Shown here: positions 23,140 to 31,861 of the stretch, piece after piece
Numbering within the stretch: position 1 is the stretch's first letter
Layout: each line of letters begins with the position of its first letter
Assembly (NCBI RefSeq): GCF_007483665.1
Contig: NZ_VIQO01000014.1
Location: 288,855-352,854, forward strand
DNA from: Catellatospora sichuanensis
Lineage (GTDB): Bacteria; Actinomycetota; Actinomycetes; Mycobacteriales; Micromonosporaceae
Direction of reading: 5' to 3'
DNA length: 64,000 nt
Position numbers and translations under genes: made by a program
Notes under the pieces: generated by a model
Database searches by the model: none
Told to the model about the DNA's origin: nothing
What the model saw: only the letters and a program-made list of their open reading frames with translations

Positions 23140-26100
23140 TCATTCTGAATGAGCTGAGGCACCTGTCGAGTCCACGAAAACCAAATCAAATCCAAGTGCG
23201 ACAACCATTTGCCCTTGACCAGCCATGGCTAGAGCGTCAACATTTCGAGCGAAGGCGTGCTCCGAAACAACCTTTCCCGCCGTTAGTTCAAATGTCACAA
23301 TGTATCTGCCCTGCCCCATTCGCGTTACGGGCTGAGCGCCGACCCTCGTGAGCGCCATTACACTAGGAGCATCCCGGTTCAAGGGCAACATCGAATCCCA
23401 CACAACTGATGGCGTTTCCAAATCTATCAACGCAAGGTCGCCAGCTTCATCGCCGCCGAGATTTGTGGTCAATATGGCGAACAGCTCCCCTTCACGCCGA
23501 CCCACCGCCAACAGCTCCACTCCGTACCCACCGACTTCACATGCCGAAACTCGACCGGACTCTGGATGCCATATCGCCATTATTGCCCGCTGCCACGGAA
23601 ACGACCCTTTCGTGCCGACTACGACGCAGATCCGACCGTTCTCCTCACCTGCCGCGAGCACCCCAACCGAATGCTTCATTCTAGTCGCCCATCGTGGACG
23701 CGCTGCCGACAGAGACCGCCGTATGACATCCGCAGTAAGCCAGACCTTAACTTCATTGCCGCCACTGCTACTAGCACTGACGACTGCCGGGCCTAGGTTA
23801 AATTGCACCGTTTTAATGTTGTCAATTGACGCTCGGTGACCGCGAACCTTCGCAAGCATTGCCTGGCGCCAAGGATCCCAAAAACACAAATATCCCGAGG
23901 CGTCGCCGGTTACCAGAATCTCCGAGTCACCAAAACGTGACGAGGCAATAGCACGCACTGCTGCATTCGTGCGCGGGCTCCAGACCAGCCGCCCAGATTC
24001 CGCCTGCCGAATGTCCACCTGTCCGTCAAGGTCCAGGCACGCGACAAGCGCTTCAGAATTTGTCACTAGTGGAACGACATCGCAGATAGCCCGCCGGGTA
24101 GACAACCCCAGTTCCCGCGGCCGGAGCACGTCGATGTCGATCTTCCACGTGACAATATCTGACGTCGCAGGCGTGCCAACAACCGCGATCAGAGTGTCAT
24201 GAATTTTACCTAAGGCAACAGACGCTACTCCGAGCTCCTCAGCCGGATAACGCTGGATCACCGCGCCGCTCTCAAGGTCCAGCAGAGTCAACTCGCCCTT
24301 GACGTCGTGCATCAGATTGCCGATATCCCACCTTTTACCGGTCCCAGCCAAGGCGTAGAGTTTAGGCTCCCTAACGAACAACGCTATTGACTGAACTTCT
24401 AGATCATCATGAATCGAGAAGTTCCTAATTAGCTTTCGCGTGGTCAAGTTCCACAGCTTTACAGATCCACTCTTGCCACCGGTCACCAAAAATGTCTCGC
24501 CTTGATGAACCTCTAGAGCAACACTGTGTAGCGGGATGCCGGATCGTAGAGTAAACCAGCGCTTACCCTGCCTGAGGTTCCACACGGATATTTTGCCAGC
24601 CGGTCCCCCGACAGTCACTGCCACTGGCGTCTGGCCAACATATCCACATGCTATACCCATCACCGCCTCGTCATTAAAGAGTACGAAGAGTAATTCGTCG
24701 CCTTGAGCTTTTCGCACAGAAAGTCGTCCGACGCTGTCTCCGACCAAAACTAGAGACTCGCCTGTGATGTCAGTCATAGCGACTGACAGCATGAACGCGT
24801 CTTCCATACCGGCGATCCTGCGCATTTCACGCTGGCCCAAGTCATATAGCCATAGAAATCCGGGCAACTCATATAAATAGTCTCCCGTTACTGCTGCCAC
24901 TAAGGAAGCCCCATTGACCTGCGCAACAGCGACGTCGTTTGTTACCATTCCAGCGCCGGTGCGTGGAAAGGCCAGAACTCGGGTCGAAGACTCGAGGTCC
25001 CATACCTCCAGGCCTTGGTGAAGTTCGCCCATGCCACCGCAGGACACAACTACCGGCCTGCTGTCCAGTTGTGCACAAGCGGCCACGCCAGAGGCGCGAA
25101 TGACCGAATGCCGTGATGCGGACAAAGCAGAGCCAACAGCCCATCTAATCTTCCAAGCCAGGCCTTCGTTGAGGTTCCGAAGCAAAGCCACCTGACCGAC
25201 CTTTGCGGCATCAATTGCTAAGATTCGACGTCGCGACTCCACATTCGTCGTCCGATGATATTGGAGTGACGCAAGATACACAGTTCGTATATCCCTAGCG
25301 TGAGCCGATTTTGCGTGATGCAACGTTGTCGACAGTTCCCCCGGATCGGCGGACGAAAGATAGCCGGCGTTCTCTAGCAAGTCATCAAGAACCCCTCCGG
25401 CAACGGCATGACGCGCAAGGTAGCTCAACCAATAGGGATGGGCGTGCTCCCAACCTCCGTTCAGTCCGGGCACAACCGTCGCGAGCGCCGTATTGACAAC
25501 CAACCTTTGATCCGCAGTCTTGTCTCGATCCCGGCGAAGATACTCCGCTAAAGAGGTATGGTATATCCGATAGTATGAATGAGTCTCATCAGGGCAGTAT
25601 TCGCTCACGTAATACCCGACTTTGTCCATCAGCCAACGAAGGTCCTCGCTTCGATAGCTAGATCCGGACATCGCGTTGGACAAAGCAGGCCAAATAGCTT
25701 CCCAAGGTAATCCGCGACCTTCGGCGTAGGCAAGCGGCAAAAGTAGTCGCTCTGCCGTGTCGGCACTGTCCCCTAACCGTGACTGCAAGTCCATACGCAT
25801 TGCTTCGGACGCGACTCGAGGCAAACTTTCACGCCAAGCATTGTCGTTCGGATCAGCCGATGTCGACTGATTAGCCAACGTGCGCGCAACAATTTGTGCG
25901 ACAAGGAACGAATTGCCAGCTGCATGGCTAATGGCAGCGCAGATGTCATCTATATAACTAGCTTGTCTGCCTCTGTACGGTGAGCATTCAGAAATGTGCA
26001 GAAGACACAGACGCGCATACTCAGTGATATCAGCCCGGCTTGCTACTCGCTCAGCGTCGTCATCCAGATCCACCATAGTGGTGATGTCAGAGAGAGCCGA

Positions 26101-27492
26101 AGGAACACGTTTTCGCATTCCGATTAGGAGTCGAAGAGGAAGGCCTCTTTGACTCGCTCGAATCAACGGCAGCAGCAGGCTATGAAGCGCTAGATAGTCC
26201 TCCCCCGGCTCCCCTGACGTGCCAGTGGCCGACAGCTCATCGAGAGCATCGATCACGACAGTACAGGCGATCGAGCGACTCCAGATCCGCTCGATCAGCT
26301 CGTCGGCACTGTCCGCATCGGTGATCTTGCACGCCGCGGATATCGCATGCAGTAGATTTCGCGAGCTCATTCCGCTTGCAAGCACGAAATCGGTTATAGC
26401 TCCGATCGCTGGCACGGTGGTTGGCGGAAGATTGGCTATACCCGGAATTTGCGCACGTAGGTCTCGATCACTAAGCGCATATAAACGTGCTAGAACAGCG
26501 GACTTCCCGGAGCCGGGATCTCCTGTTACCACTATCGCCGGTCCCTGCAATGGATCACTAAGCCAATTACACAACAGGCTCAATGCGTTGTGGCGACCAG
26601 TGAACAACCATACATCTTCCGGGTGAATCCCGCGAGCTCGCGGAATGACATGGCCAGATACGACGTGCTGACGCAGTCCTTCGTACCATGTCGCTCGTTC
26701 CGTTGAAATCGCCGTATTCTCGACGTGTCTAGGGTTAGGGAAGAATGACGGTTGGCCCGATGACATACCGACCATATGTACTATGGCAGTCTGCCAGCGT
26801 GGACGTTCGGGATCTGCATTGATGACACGGATGATCTCTTCGATCGGTAGCATCCTTGGACCGTATCCAGCGATGGATTGCGCCTTTAGTGCGCGACAGA
26901 AGGCCTTGCTGAAGAAGCCGGTCGAGGCTTCTTCAAATGCTCGTGCGGCACACACCGTGACGCTTGCCGCGTTGTGTCTCGACATACGTGCGACGATCTC
27001 TGAAGCGCCCGCTCCTGAGTAACATGTATCCAGTATCAGCATGAGATTATTGATATTGCTATCTTTCGTCAACCATTCTGCAAGGTCCGCGCCTGAGGCT
27101 GTGGGTTCAGGATCTGCCTGGTCACTTGCATTTAGCAACAACCGGTAGTCGTTCGGATCGATGCAGTCGCCGTGGCCGGCGTAATAGATCACCACCATGT
27201 CATCAGGGTGACGCGACGGATCTGATACGAGCTGACGCAATCCCGACCGCAATTGTTCACGGCTCGGGTTTATGCTCACGTCTTGGCCCGAGCGGTCGTC
27301 AAGGAGAGGCATCCGGGTGTAGCCAAACTCCGGGGCTGCGAGGGTTCGTTCGATCCGCTGCAGGTCATGTATCAGTTCCGGCCTTTGGTCTGCGTCGTCA
27401 CGGCCGGGATAGTTGGTGGTAGCAACAGTGATTAGAATCCGAGTAGGTCGACGCCAAACTGCCGGATTGTGTGGCTGCGCGGTGGTTTCCAC
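23140..27492 (-). CDS. Caspase-NACHT/STAND NTPase-WD40 protein (bacterial NLR-like conflict protein)
   Basis: A 1450-residue three-part protein. The N-terminal caspase-like peptidase (C14 clan, about 15-240) has a strand LITVATTNYPG, the catalytic His in IYYAGHGD (about His107) and the catalytic Cys in LILDTCYSG (about Cys157). The central NACHT/STAND NTPase has Walker A GDPGSGKS (about 324-331) and Walker B VVIDALDEL (about 412-420), followed by winged-helix-like and helical parts to about 740. The C-terminus (about 800-1445) is a WD40-type propeller array (VSVWNLRQG-like, VTGGKSGSVKLWNL, VTGDASGYLCFW). This is the layout of Apaf-1 and NLR sensors: propeller senses, NTPase oligomerises, caspase cuts. 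A role in phage defence or programmed death is inferred. The GTG at 27492 was chosen because GGAGAG precedes it; a TTG at 27570 has none. Base composition is foreign to the flanks. Confidence 0.85.
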   Translation of the reverse strand: METTAQPHNPAVWRRPTRILITVATTNYPGRDDADQRPELIHDLQRIERTLAAPEFGYTRMPLLDDRSGQDVSINPSREQLRSGLRQLVSDPSRHPDDMVVIYYAGHGDCIDPNDYRLLLNASDQADPEPTASGADLAEWLTKDSNINNLMLILDTCYSGAGASEIVARMSRHNAASVTVCAARAFEEASTGFFSKAFCRALKAQSIAGYGPRMLPIEEIIRVINADPERPRWQTAIVHMVGMSSGQPSFFPNPRHVENTAISTERATWYEGLRQHVVSGHVIPRARGIHPEDVWLFTGRHNALSLLCNWLSDPLQGPAIVVTGDPGSGKSAVLARLYALSDRDLRAQIPGIANLPPTTVPAIGAITDFVLASGMSSRNLLHAISAACKITDADSADELIERIWSRSIACTVVIDALDELSATGTSGEPGEDYLALHSLLLPLIRASQRGLPLRLLIGMRKRVPSALSDITTMVDLDDDAERVASRADITEYARLCLLHISECSPYRGRQASYIDDICAAISHAAGNSFLVAQIVARTLANQSTSADPNDNAWRESLPRVASEAMRMDLQSRLGDSADTAERLLLPLAYAEGRGLPWEAIWPALSNAMSGSSYRSEDLRWLMDKVGYYVSEYCPDETHSYYRIYHTSLAEYLRRDRDKTADQRLVVNTALATVVPGLNGGWEHAHPYWLSYLARHAVAGGVLDDLLENAGYLSSADPGELSTTLHHAKSAHARDIRTVYLASLQYHRTTNVESRRRILAIDAAKVGQVALLRNLNEGLAWKIRWAVGSALSASRHSVIRASGVAACAQLDSRPVVVSCGGMGELHQGLEVWDLESSTRVLAFPRTGAGMVTNDVAVAQVNGASLVAAVTGDYLYELPGFLWLYDLGQREMRRIAGMEDAFMLSVAMTDITGESLVLVGDSVGRLSVRKAQGDELLFVLFNDEAVMGIACGYVGQTPVAVTVGGPAGKISVWNLRQGKRWFTLRSGIPLHSVALEVHQGETFLVTGGKSGSVKLWNLTTRKLIRNFSIHDDLEVQSIALFVREPKLYALAGTGKRWDIGNLMHDVKGELTLLDLESGAVIQRYPAEELGVASVALGKIHDTLIAVVGTPATSDIVTWKIDIDVLRPRELGLSTRRAICDVVPLVTNSEALVACLDLDGQVDIRQAESGRLVWSPRTNAAVRAIASSRFGDSEILVTGDASGYLCFWDPWRQAMLAKVRGHRASIDNIKTVQFNLGPAVVSASSSGGNEVKVWLTADVIRRSLSAARPRWATRMKHSVGVLAAGEENGRICVVVGTKGSFPWQRAIMAIWHPESGRVSACEVGGYGVELLAVGRREGELFAILTTNLGGDEAGDLALIDLETPSVVWDSMLPLNRDAPSVMALTRVGAQPVTRMGQGRYIVTFELTAGKVVSEHAFARNVDALAMAGQGQMVVALGFDLVFVDSTGASAHSE

Positions 27493-27655
27493 GAAACTCT
27501 CCACTAGGTTCCTGACGCAGGATGGAAAGCAGGACAAGGTTAGCAGACACGACGACCCTCTCCGCGTCAACGGCCGTTGCGGTGATGTGTAGAGATACGT
27601 TTACTGGGATACTCAAGCTACTTCTGTATAGCCAGGCTGATGTGGGTGATGATAC
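27493..27655. promoter_or_regulatory. Divergent promoter region of the caspase-NLR / hydrolase pair
   Basis: 163 bp separate the two start codons, enough for back-to-back promoters and shared control. The hydrolase side is A/T-rich with TGTATA near 27627 as a possible -10. No operator palindrome was recognised. Confidence 0.4.
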
Positions 27656-28513
27656 GTGGCTCGGGTTGTAGCTGTGCATGGAATTTGGCATCAGTACAGC
27701 AGTAAGTTCGACATGCGACACGAATGGGCCAACCACCTCTTAGGAGGAATTTATAGCGCGATAGGCGTACGATCGCAAAAACTTCTAGCTGATGCGGAAG
27801 TTGAATGTGTATTCTATGGTGATGTTTTCCGGAAGCCAGCTAGCATGTTAGGTCCGGGGCTGGTCACCGATCCCTTTGAAGTGGACCTTCTTATGTCTTG
27901 GTGGCGCGCCGCGGCCGCTCATGGTTCGGTTGTTTCTCCAGACGAGCGCACACTGGCTGGTTCAGACATAATCCGAAGGGCGCTGATCGCACTAGCCGGG
28001 TCGAGTTTTGTTGGCAAGCGAGCAGATAGCGCTTTAATTTTCGGCCTAGGGCAGGTACGGTCATACTTCACTATGCCCGACTTGCGCGATAAGATTCTTT
28101 CTCGTTTTGCTGACGCGATTCAACCAGATACTCAAGTTATCGTTGCCCACTCATTGGGTTCTGTAATTGCGTACGAATCCCTATTTGCACATCCGGAGTG
28201 GAGCATCCCGGCCCTGGTAACGCTAGGTTCACCTCTTGCCGTGCCCAACCTGATCCTCAATCGACTTCAGCCGTCGCCTGATGCCGGTCCGCCAATTCGG
28301 GGAAAGCGGCCTCCTCAGATCAGGGAGTGGACCAATATCGCAGCCACGAACGATTTCGTGGCACTAAGGAAGAAGTTAGGAGACCACTTTCATGGCAAGA
28401 TCACTGACTGGGAGATCGATAATGGCGGCTCATTTCATAGCGCTTTGAGGTACTTGAATGCTGAAGTAACCGGTCGGGCGGTTGCGTCTGCACTCGGCTA
28501 CGTTGTTAGTTGA
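27656..28513 (+). CDS. Alpha/beta hydrolase (lipase/esterase type) beside the caspase-NLR
   Basis: A 285-residue soluble alpha/beta hydrolase without signal peptide. The oxyanion strand is VVAVHGIWHQ at the N-terminus. The nucleophile elbow AHSLGS places Ser166; NIAATNDFV gives Asp233; GGSFHSALRY gives His261, so the triad is complete and correctly ordered. The central part (about 60-140) is an insertion that could form a lid. GTG start. It shares the atypical base composition of the caspase-NLR gene and is divergently placed from it. It may be a lipase/esterase effector, a substrate cleaved by the caspase, or unrelated cargo. No family-specific function is recognised. Confidence 0.8.
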   Translation: MARVVAVHGIWHQYSSKFDMRHEWANHLLGGIYSAIGVRSQKLLADAEVECVFYGDVFRKPASMLGPGLVTDPFEVDLLMSWWRAAAAHGSVVSPDERTLAGSDIIRRALIALAGSSFVGKRADSALIFGLGQVRSYFTMPDLRDKILSRFADAIQPDTQVIVAHSLGSVIAYESLFAHPEWSIPALVTLGSPLAVPNLILNRLQPSPDAGPPIRGKRPPQIREWTNIAATNDFVALRKKLGDHFHGKITDWEIDNGGSFHSALRYLNAEVTGRAVASALGYVVS

Positions 28514-29059
28514 ATTTTATGCTTACGTATGTCATGTGGGCCTTCGACCGAGCCACAAATCGATGCAGATAGCGTTTATGGCCATCGCGTTCAGCGTTCT
28601 GCACAGCGGACGTTGTCGAAAGTGAGAAACCACCGATATGAACTCTCGCGGCGACTGTTGTACCGGGATTCACCTACGCGAGTAGGGCAATGCCAGTTCC
28701 TATCCTGTGCTGACCGGATGCGTGAGGGTTGCGACCGCCCGATCATCGACGCGCTCTACGCAGGCGCGGCGGGATGCGATCGCCATGTTGAACGCGGGTG
28801 TGCTGGCTGAGCAGGTGGTCGGGGCCGCTGCGGGGTTTCGGGACCATGAGGCCGGTGCTGGTATAGGCGGTGTAGGCGTACCCGCCGGTGTGCATCCGGC
28901 CGGTGAACCCTTCAGCGAGACCAGACTCGCGCCACGCGCGTGCGTTGTGCTGTTCTGACCCGGTTGTAGCGACACCATGTCTCCCTGACGATCACTCCAA
29001 TAGCGACAGGACAGACTACGGTTCACCAGCGCTACGGCCCTCAGGCATCGCCAACAGTG
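28514..29059. other. Intergenic debris at the right of the island
   Basis: About 550 bp with no convincing gene. Short open frames exist on both strands but have no ribosome site and no recognisable family. Composition rises back to host-like GC from about 28.7 kb. Probably fragments of older insertions. Confidence 0.4.
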
Positions 29060-29343
29060 TCACACCTGTCGCCGCAGCTCCTTCAGGAACGCGGTACGCC
29101 AGGAGGTCATCACCGGCCCCCTCGAGGTGAGTGGCCGCTGCCGGGTACTTCGTGGCGATCGCGACGCCGACATTGGCGTACTGGGCGGCGACTTCGGCGG
29201 CGTCGAGCCGGTCGAAGATCGCGCGGACCATCGTAGCCAGCCTCGGCTGCGCCGACTTCGGGACCCGGATGAGCAGGTTGCGCATGTAGTGCGTCCGACA
29301 CCTCTGCCAGGCCGCGGTGGGCGTCGGCAGCAGCCCGGGATGG
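29060..29343 (-). pseudogene. IS256-family (mutator) transposase fragment
   Basis: Translating the minus strand gives LLPTPTAAWQRCRTHYMRNL, then LIRVPKSAQPRLATMVRAIF, then YPAAATHLEGAGDDLLAYR, the middle part of IS256-family transposases around and after the second catalytic Asp region. The frame then shifts, with KELRRQV resembling the next block. Both ends of the transposase are missing and no terminal repeats were found. Confidence 0.75.
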
Positions 29344-29642
29344 GGACCTCTGCGGTAGTGACCACTGTCCGTGACGCGAAGGTTTCCGTGTGAAGGAAGC
29401 GCGGTCCCGCTGCGCCAATCGCCCGTAGCGGTGTGGATCTACCGCAGCTGTATGGCGCCGCCGCGCGGTACACCCGGCCGCGTTCGCGGCTGCGATGCCG
29501 GGCTCGCCACGCTACGACCAGCGCGCTAGCTTGGGTCCTACCCTGAACGGACTCCGACGCCAGGGCGTCCAATGTGGCGCGCGCGAATGCCCGTAGTACG
29601 TTCGCGATACGGCGGCTGTACTGCGGGCACGGGCCAGCAGGA
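29344..29642. other. Non-coding junction between IS remnant and DUF1152 gene
   Basis: About 300 bp of GC-rich sequence with no supported gene; the remains of a mobile element may continue into it. Nothing functional recognised. Confidence 0.35.
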
Positions 29643-30602
29643 TCAGTGCGGGATAGGCCGGCGCGGCCGGGTGCGGTCCAGGCCTTCGCGGTACTCCTCG
29701 ATGGCCAGGGCGACCTCGGTCCGGGTGCGGGTGTGCTCCAGCCGCGGCAGGTAGTGCACGTGCCTGGCCAGCCCGTCGAGGTCCACGGTGAAGTACATCG
29801 CCATGAGCGGGTTGACGAACAGCTCCGTGCCCTCGGTGCGGGCCAGGGTGTGCACGTCGCCGAAGTCGCCGCGCACCGCCGAAGCCACCTGTGTGTTGAC
29901 GATGCTGGCGGACAGCGGCGCGGTCTGCGCGGCGTGCGCGACGGCGTCACAGTAGGCGGCGGCCTCGGCGCTGCCCGGCGGGATCGAGAACGCGCCCAGG
30001 AACGCCCCCTCGCGCTGCAGCGCGGCCAGGTTCTCCAGCACGTGCGCGTGGCAGATGCCGTGGTGGGAGTCGATGCCGAAGCCGAGGCTGACCACCAGTT
30101 TCTGCGGCACGGGCAGCCCGGCGACCGCGGCAAGGCTGGTCATGTCCTCCTCGGGCGTGCCCAGTCCGGCCTCGTCGCCGCGCATCAGGATGTCGGTGCC
30201 GCCGTCGGCGAGCACGACCGCGTCGATGCCGAGCAGGTCGATGAGCTTGCGGTACGCGGCGCGCAGCGGGCGCACGCCGGTGCGTTCGAAGGCGTACACG
30301 ACGGGGTCGTGGCCCTGCTCGGCCAGCCAGCGGGCCAGGGTGCGCTCGGGGAAGTAGCGGTCGTTGCCGGCACTGTCGGGGCGGACCTCGGCCAGGCCGG
30401 TGCGTACCCAGGACGACCGGCTCAGCGCGCCGAGCTCGCTGACCGCGTAGCTGGCCAGGGTGACCCGGGTGCCCGCGTTGCGCAGGGCGAGCGCCAGGGG
30501 AAGTCCGGCGTACACGTCGAAGCCGCCGCCCGCGCCCGCGATCAGGACGTGTTTCGCGTCCCGCAGGCGTAGCGACAGCGGCGGTTCGAAGACGGCGGGC
30601 AT
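29643..30602 (-). CDS. DUF1152 domain protein
   Basis: A 319-residue cytoplasmic protein of the DUF1152 family: VLIAGAGGGFDVYAGLPLAL near the N-terminus looks like a nucleotide-binding glycine loop, followed by VVLADGGTDILMRGDEAGLG and LVVSLGFGIDSHHGICHAHV with conserved Asp/His residues. The biochemical role of the family is not established. First intact host gene right of the island. The opposite-strand transporter starts 116 bp away. Confidence 0.82.
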   Translation of the reverse strand: MPAVFEPPLSLRLRDAKHVLIAGAGGGFDVYAGLPLALALRNAGTRVTLASYAVSELGALSRSSWVRTGLAEVRPDSAGNDRYFPERTLARWLAEQGHDPVVYAFERTGVRPLRAAYRKLIDLLGIDAVVLADGGTDILMRGDEAGLGTPEEDMTSLAAVAGLPVPQKLVVSLGFGIDSHHGICHAHVLENLAALQREGAFLGAFSIPPGSAEAAAYCDAVAHAAQTAPLSASIVNTQVASAVRGDFGDVHTLARTEGTELFVNPLMAMYFTVDLDGLARHVHYLPRLEHTRTRTEVALAIEEYREGLDRTRPRRPIPH

Positions 30603-30718
30603 GTCCGGGACGGTAGTGCGCGGCGCTCAAGCGGGCACCTGCTTATTCGCAAAGCCCCGAGCGAGCACACATCCGTCATCTAACATGAAAACGGATCATA
30701 GGGATTAAGGCGGATCAG

Positions 30719-31819
30719 GTGGACGCGCTCCGGACAGTCGGCTCCAAGGCGTGGGCGATCGTCGGCATCGCCCTGGCCGCCGCCGTCTTCGTGTTCCTGG
30801 TCATCCTGCTCAAACCGTTGGTCATCGCCCTGATCGGGGCGCTGATCGTCTCGCTCGCGCTGTCGCCGGCGGTGGAGGCCCTGGCGCGTCGCGGCCTGCG
30901 TCGCGGACTGTGCGCCATCCTCGGGGTCCTGTTTCTGCTCGCACTGGGCGCCGGGGTGACCTTCCTGGTGGTGGCGGGCCTGGCCAGCCAGTGGAGCGAG
31001 CTCAGCGTGGCGCTGGACAAGGCGGTGCAGCGGCTGCACGAGACGCTCGTCTCGCTGGGCATGCTGGGCTCCAACGCGGAATCGGCGCGGGATTCGCTCA
31101 AGAGTCACAGCTCGACGCTGGTGTCCGGGATCATTCCGGCGCTGGGCAACCTGGCCGGCACCACCGCCAGCCTCTTCATCGGCACGTTCGTCTTCCTGTT
31201 CACCACGTTCTTCATGCTCAAGGACGGGCCGTCGATGGCCCGGGCCGCCGAGCCCTGGATGCCGCTGGGCAGGCCCTGGATGGACCAGGTCGGCCGGATC
31301 ATCCGGGGGTACGTGGTCGGGCTGACCCTGCTCGGGGCGTTCAACGCGACGGTGGTCGGGCTGGGCGCGCTGTTCCTCGGCGTGCCTCTGATCGCCACGC
31401 TCGTGATCATCACCTTGCTCGGCAACTACGTGCCCTATCTGGGAGCCTGGGTCGCCGGGGCGTACGCCGTGCTCATCGCGCTCGCGTCGGGCGGCGTGCA
31501 GACGGCGCTGATCATGATGGTCGTGGTGTTCCTGGCCAACGGCACACTGCAGACCATGCTCCAGCCGTTCGCGTACGGCGCCGCGCTGCGCATGCGCCCG
31601 CTGACGATCCTGCTGGCCACGGTCGTCGGCGGCCTGGTCGCCGGGATCCTCGGCGTCATGCTGGCCGCCCCCGCCGCCGCCATCATCCAGCACACGGTCC
31701 AGCTCATGCGCTCGCGCCGGGACGGCGGTGGTGCCGACCTCGCGGAGGACGGCGAGGGACCCGACGGTGACGACGGTCCCGGCGATCTCGCACGTCTCGT
31801 GGCCGACGCGCCCGATTGA
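30719..31819 (+). CDS. AI-2E family transporter (PF01594 type)
   Basis: A 366-residue polytopic membrane protein with about eight hydrophobic helices. The two N-terminal helices are followed by an extended soluble segment (about 85-140), then family hallmarks GLGALFLGVPLIATL, LLGNYVPYLGAWVAG and GVMLAAPAAAIIQHTV. Family members export small molecules or ions; autoinducer-2 transport is shown for only some. The tail is acidic and Gly-rich. GTG start at 30719. Confidence 0.87.
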   Translation: MDALRTVGSKAWAIVGIALAAAVFVFLVILLKPLVIALIGALIVSLALSPAVEALARRGLRRGLCAILGVLFLLALGAGVTFLVVAGLASQWSELSVALDKAVQRLHETLVSLGMLGSNAESARDSLKSHSSTLVSGIIPALGNLAGTTASLFIGTFVFLFTTFFMLKDGPSMARAAEPWMPLGRPWMDQVGRIIRGYVVGLTLLGAFNATVVGLGALFLGVPLIATLVIITLLGNYVPYLGAWVAGAYAVLIALASGGVQTALIMMVVVFLANGTLQTMLQPFAYGAALRMRPLTILLATVVGGLVAGILGVMLAAPAAAIIQHTVQLMRSRRDGGGADLAEDGEGPDGDDGPGDLARLVADAPD

Positions 31820-31861
31820 GGCACACCGTGCCCGCGGTTCGCGCGAGATCGCCGGGGCGGG

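Noticed and set aside
28707..28958. Small open frame right of the hydrolase gene
   Set aside because: No ribosome site, no recognisable domain, and the opposite strand is equally open.
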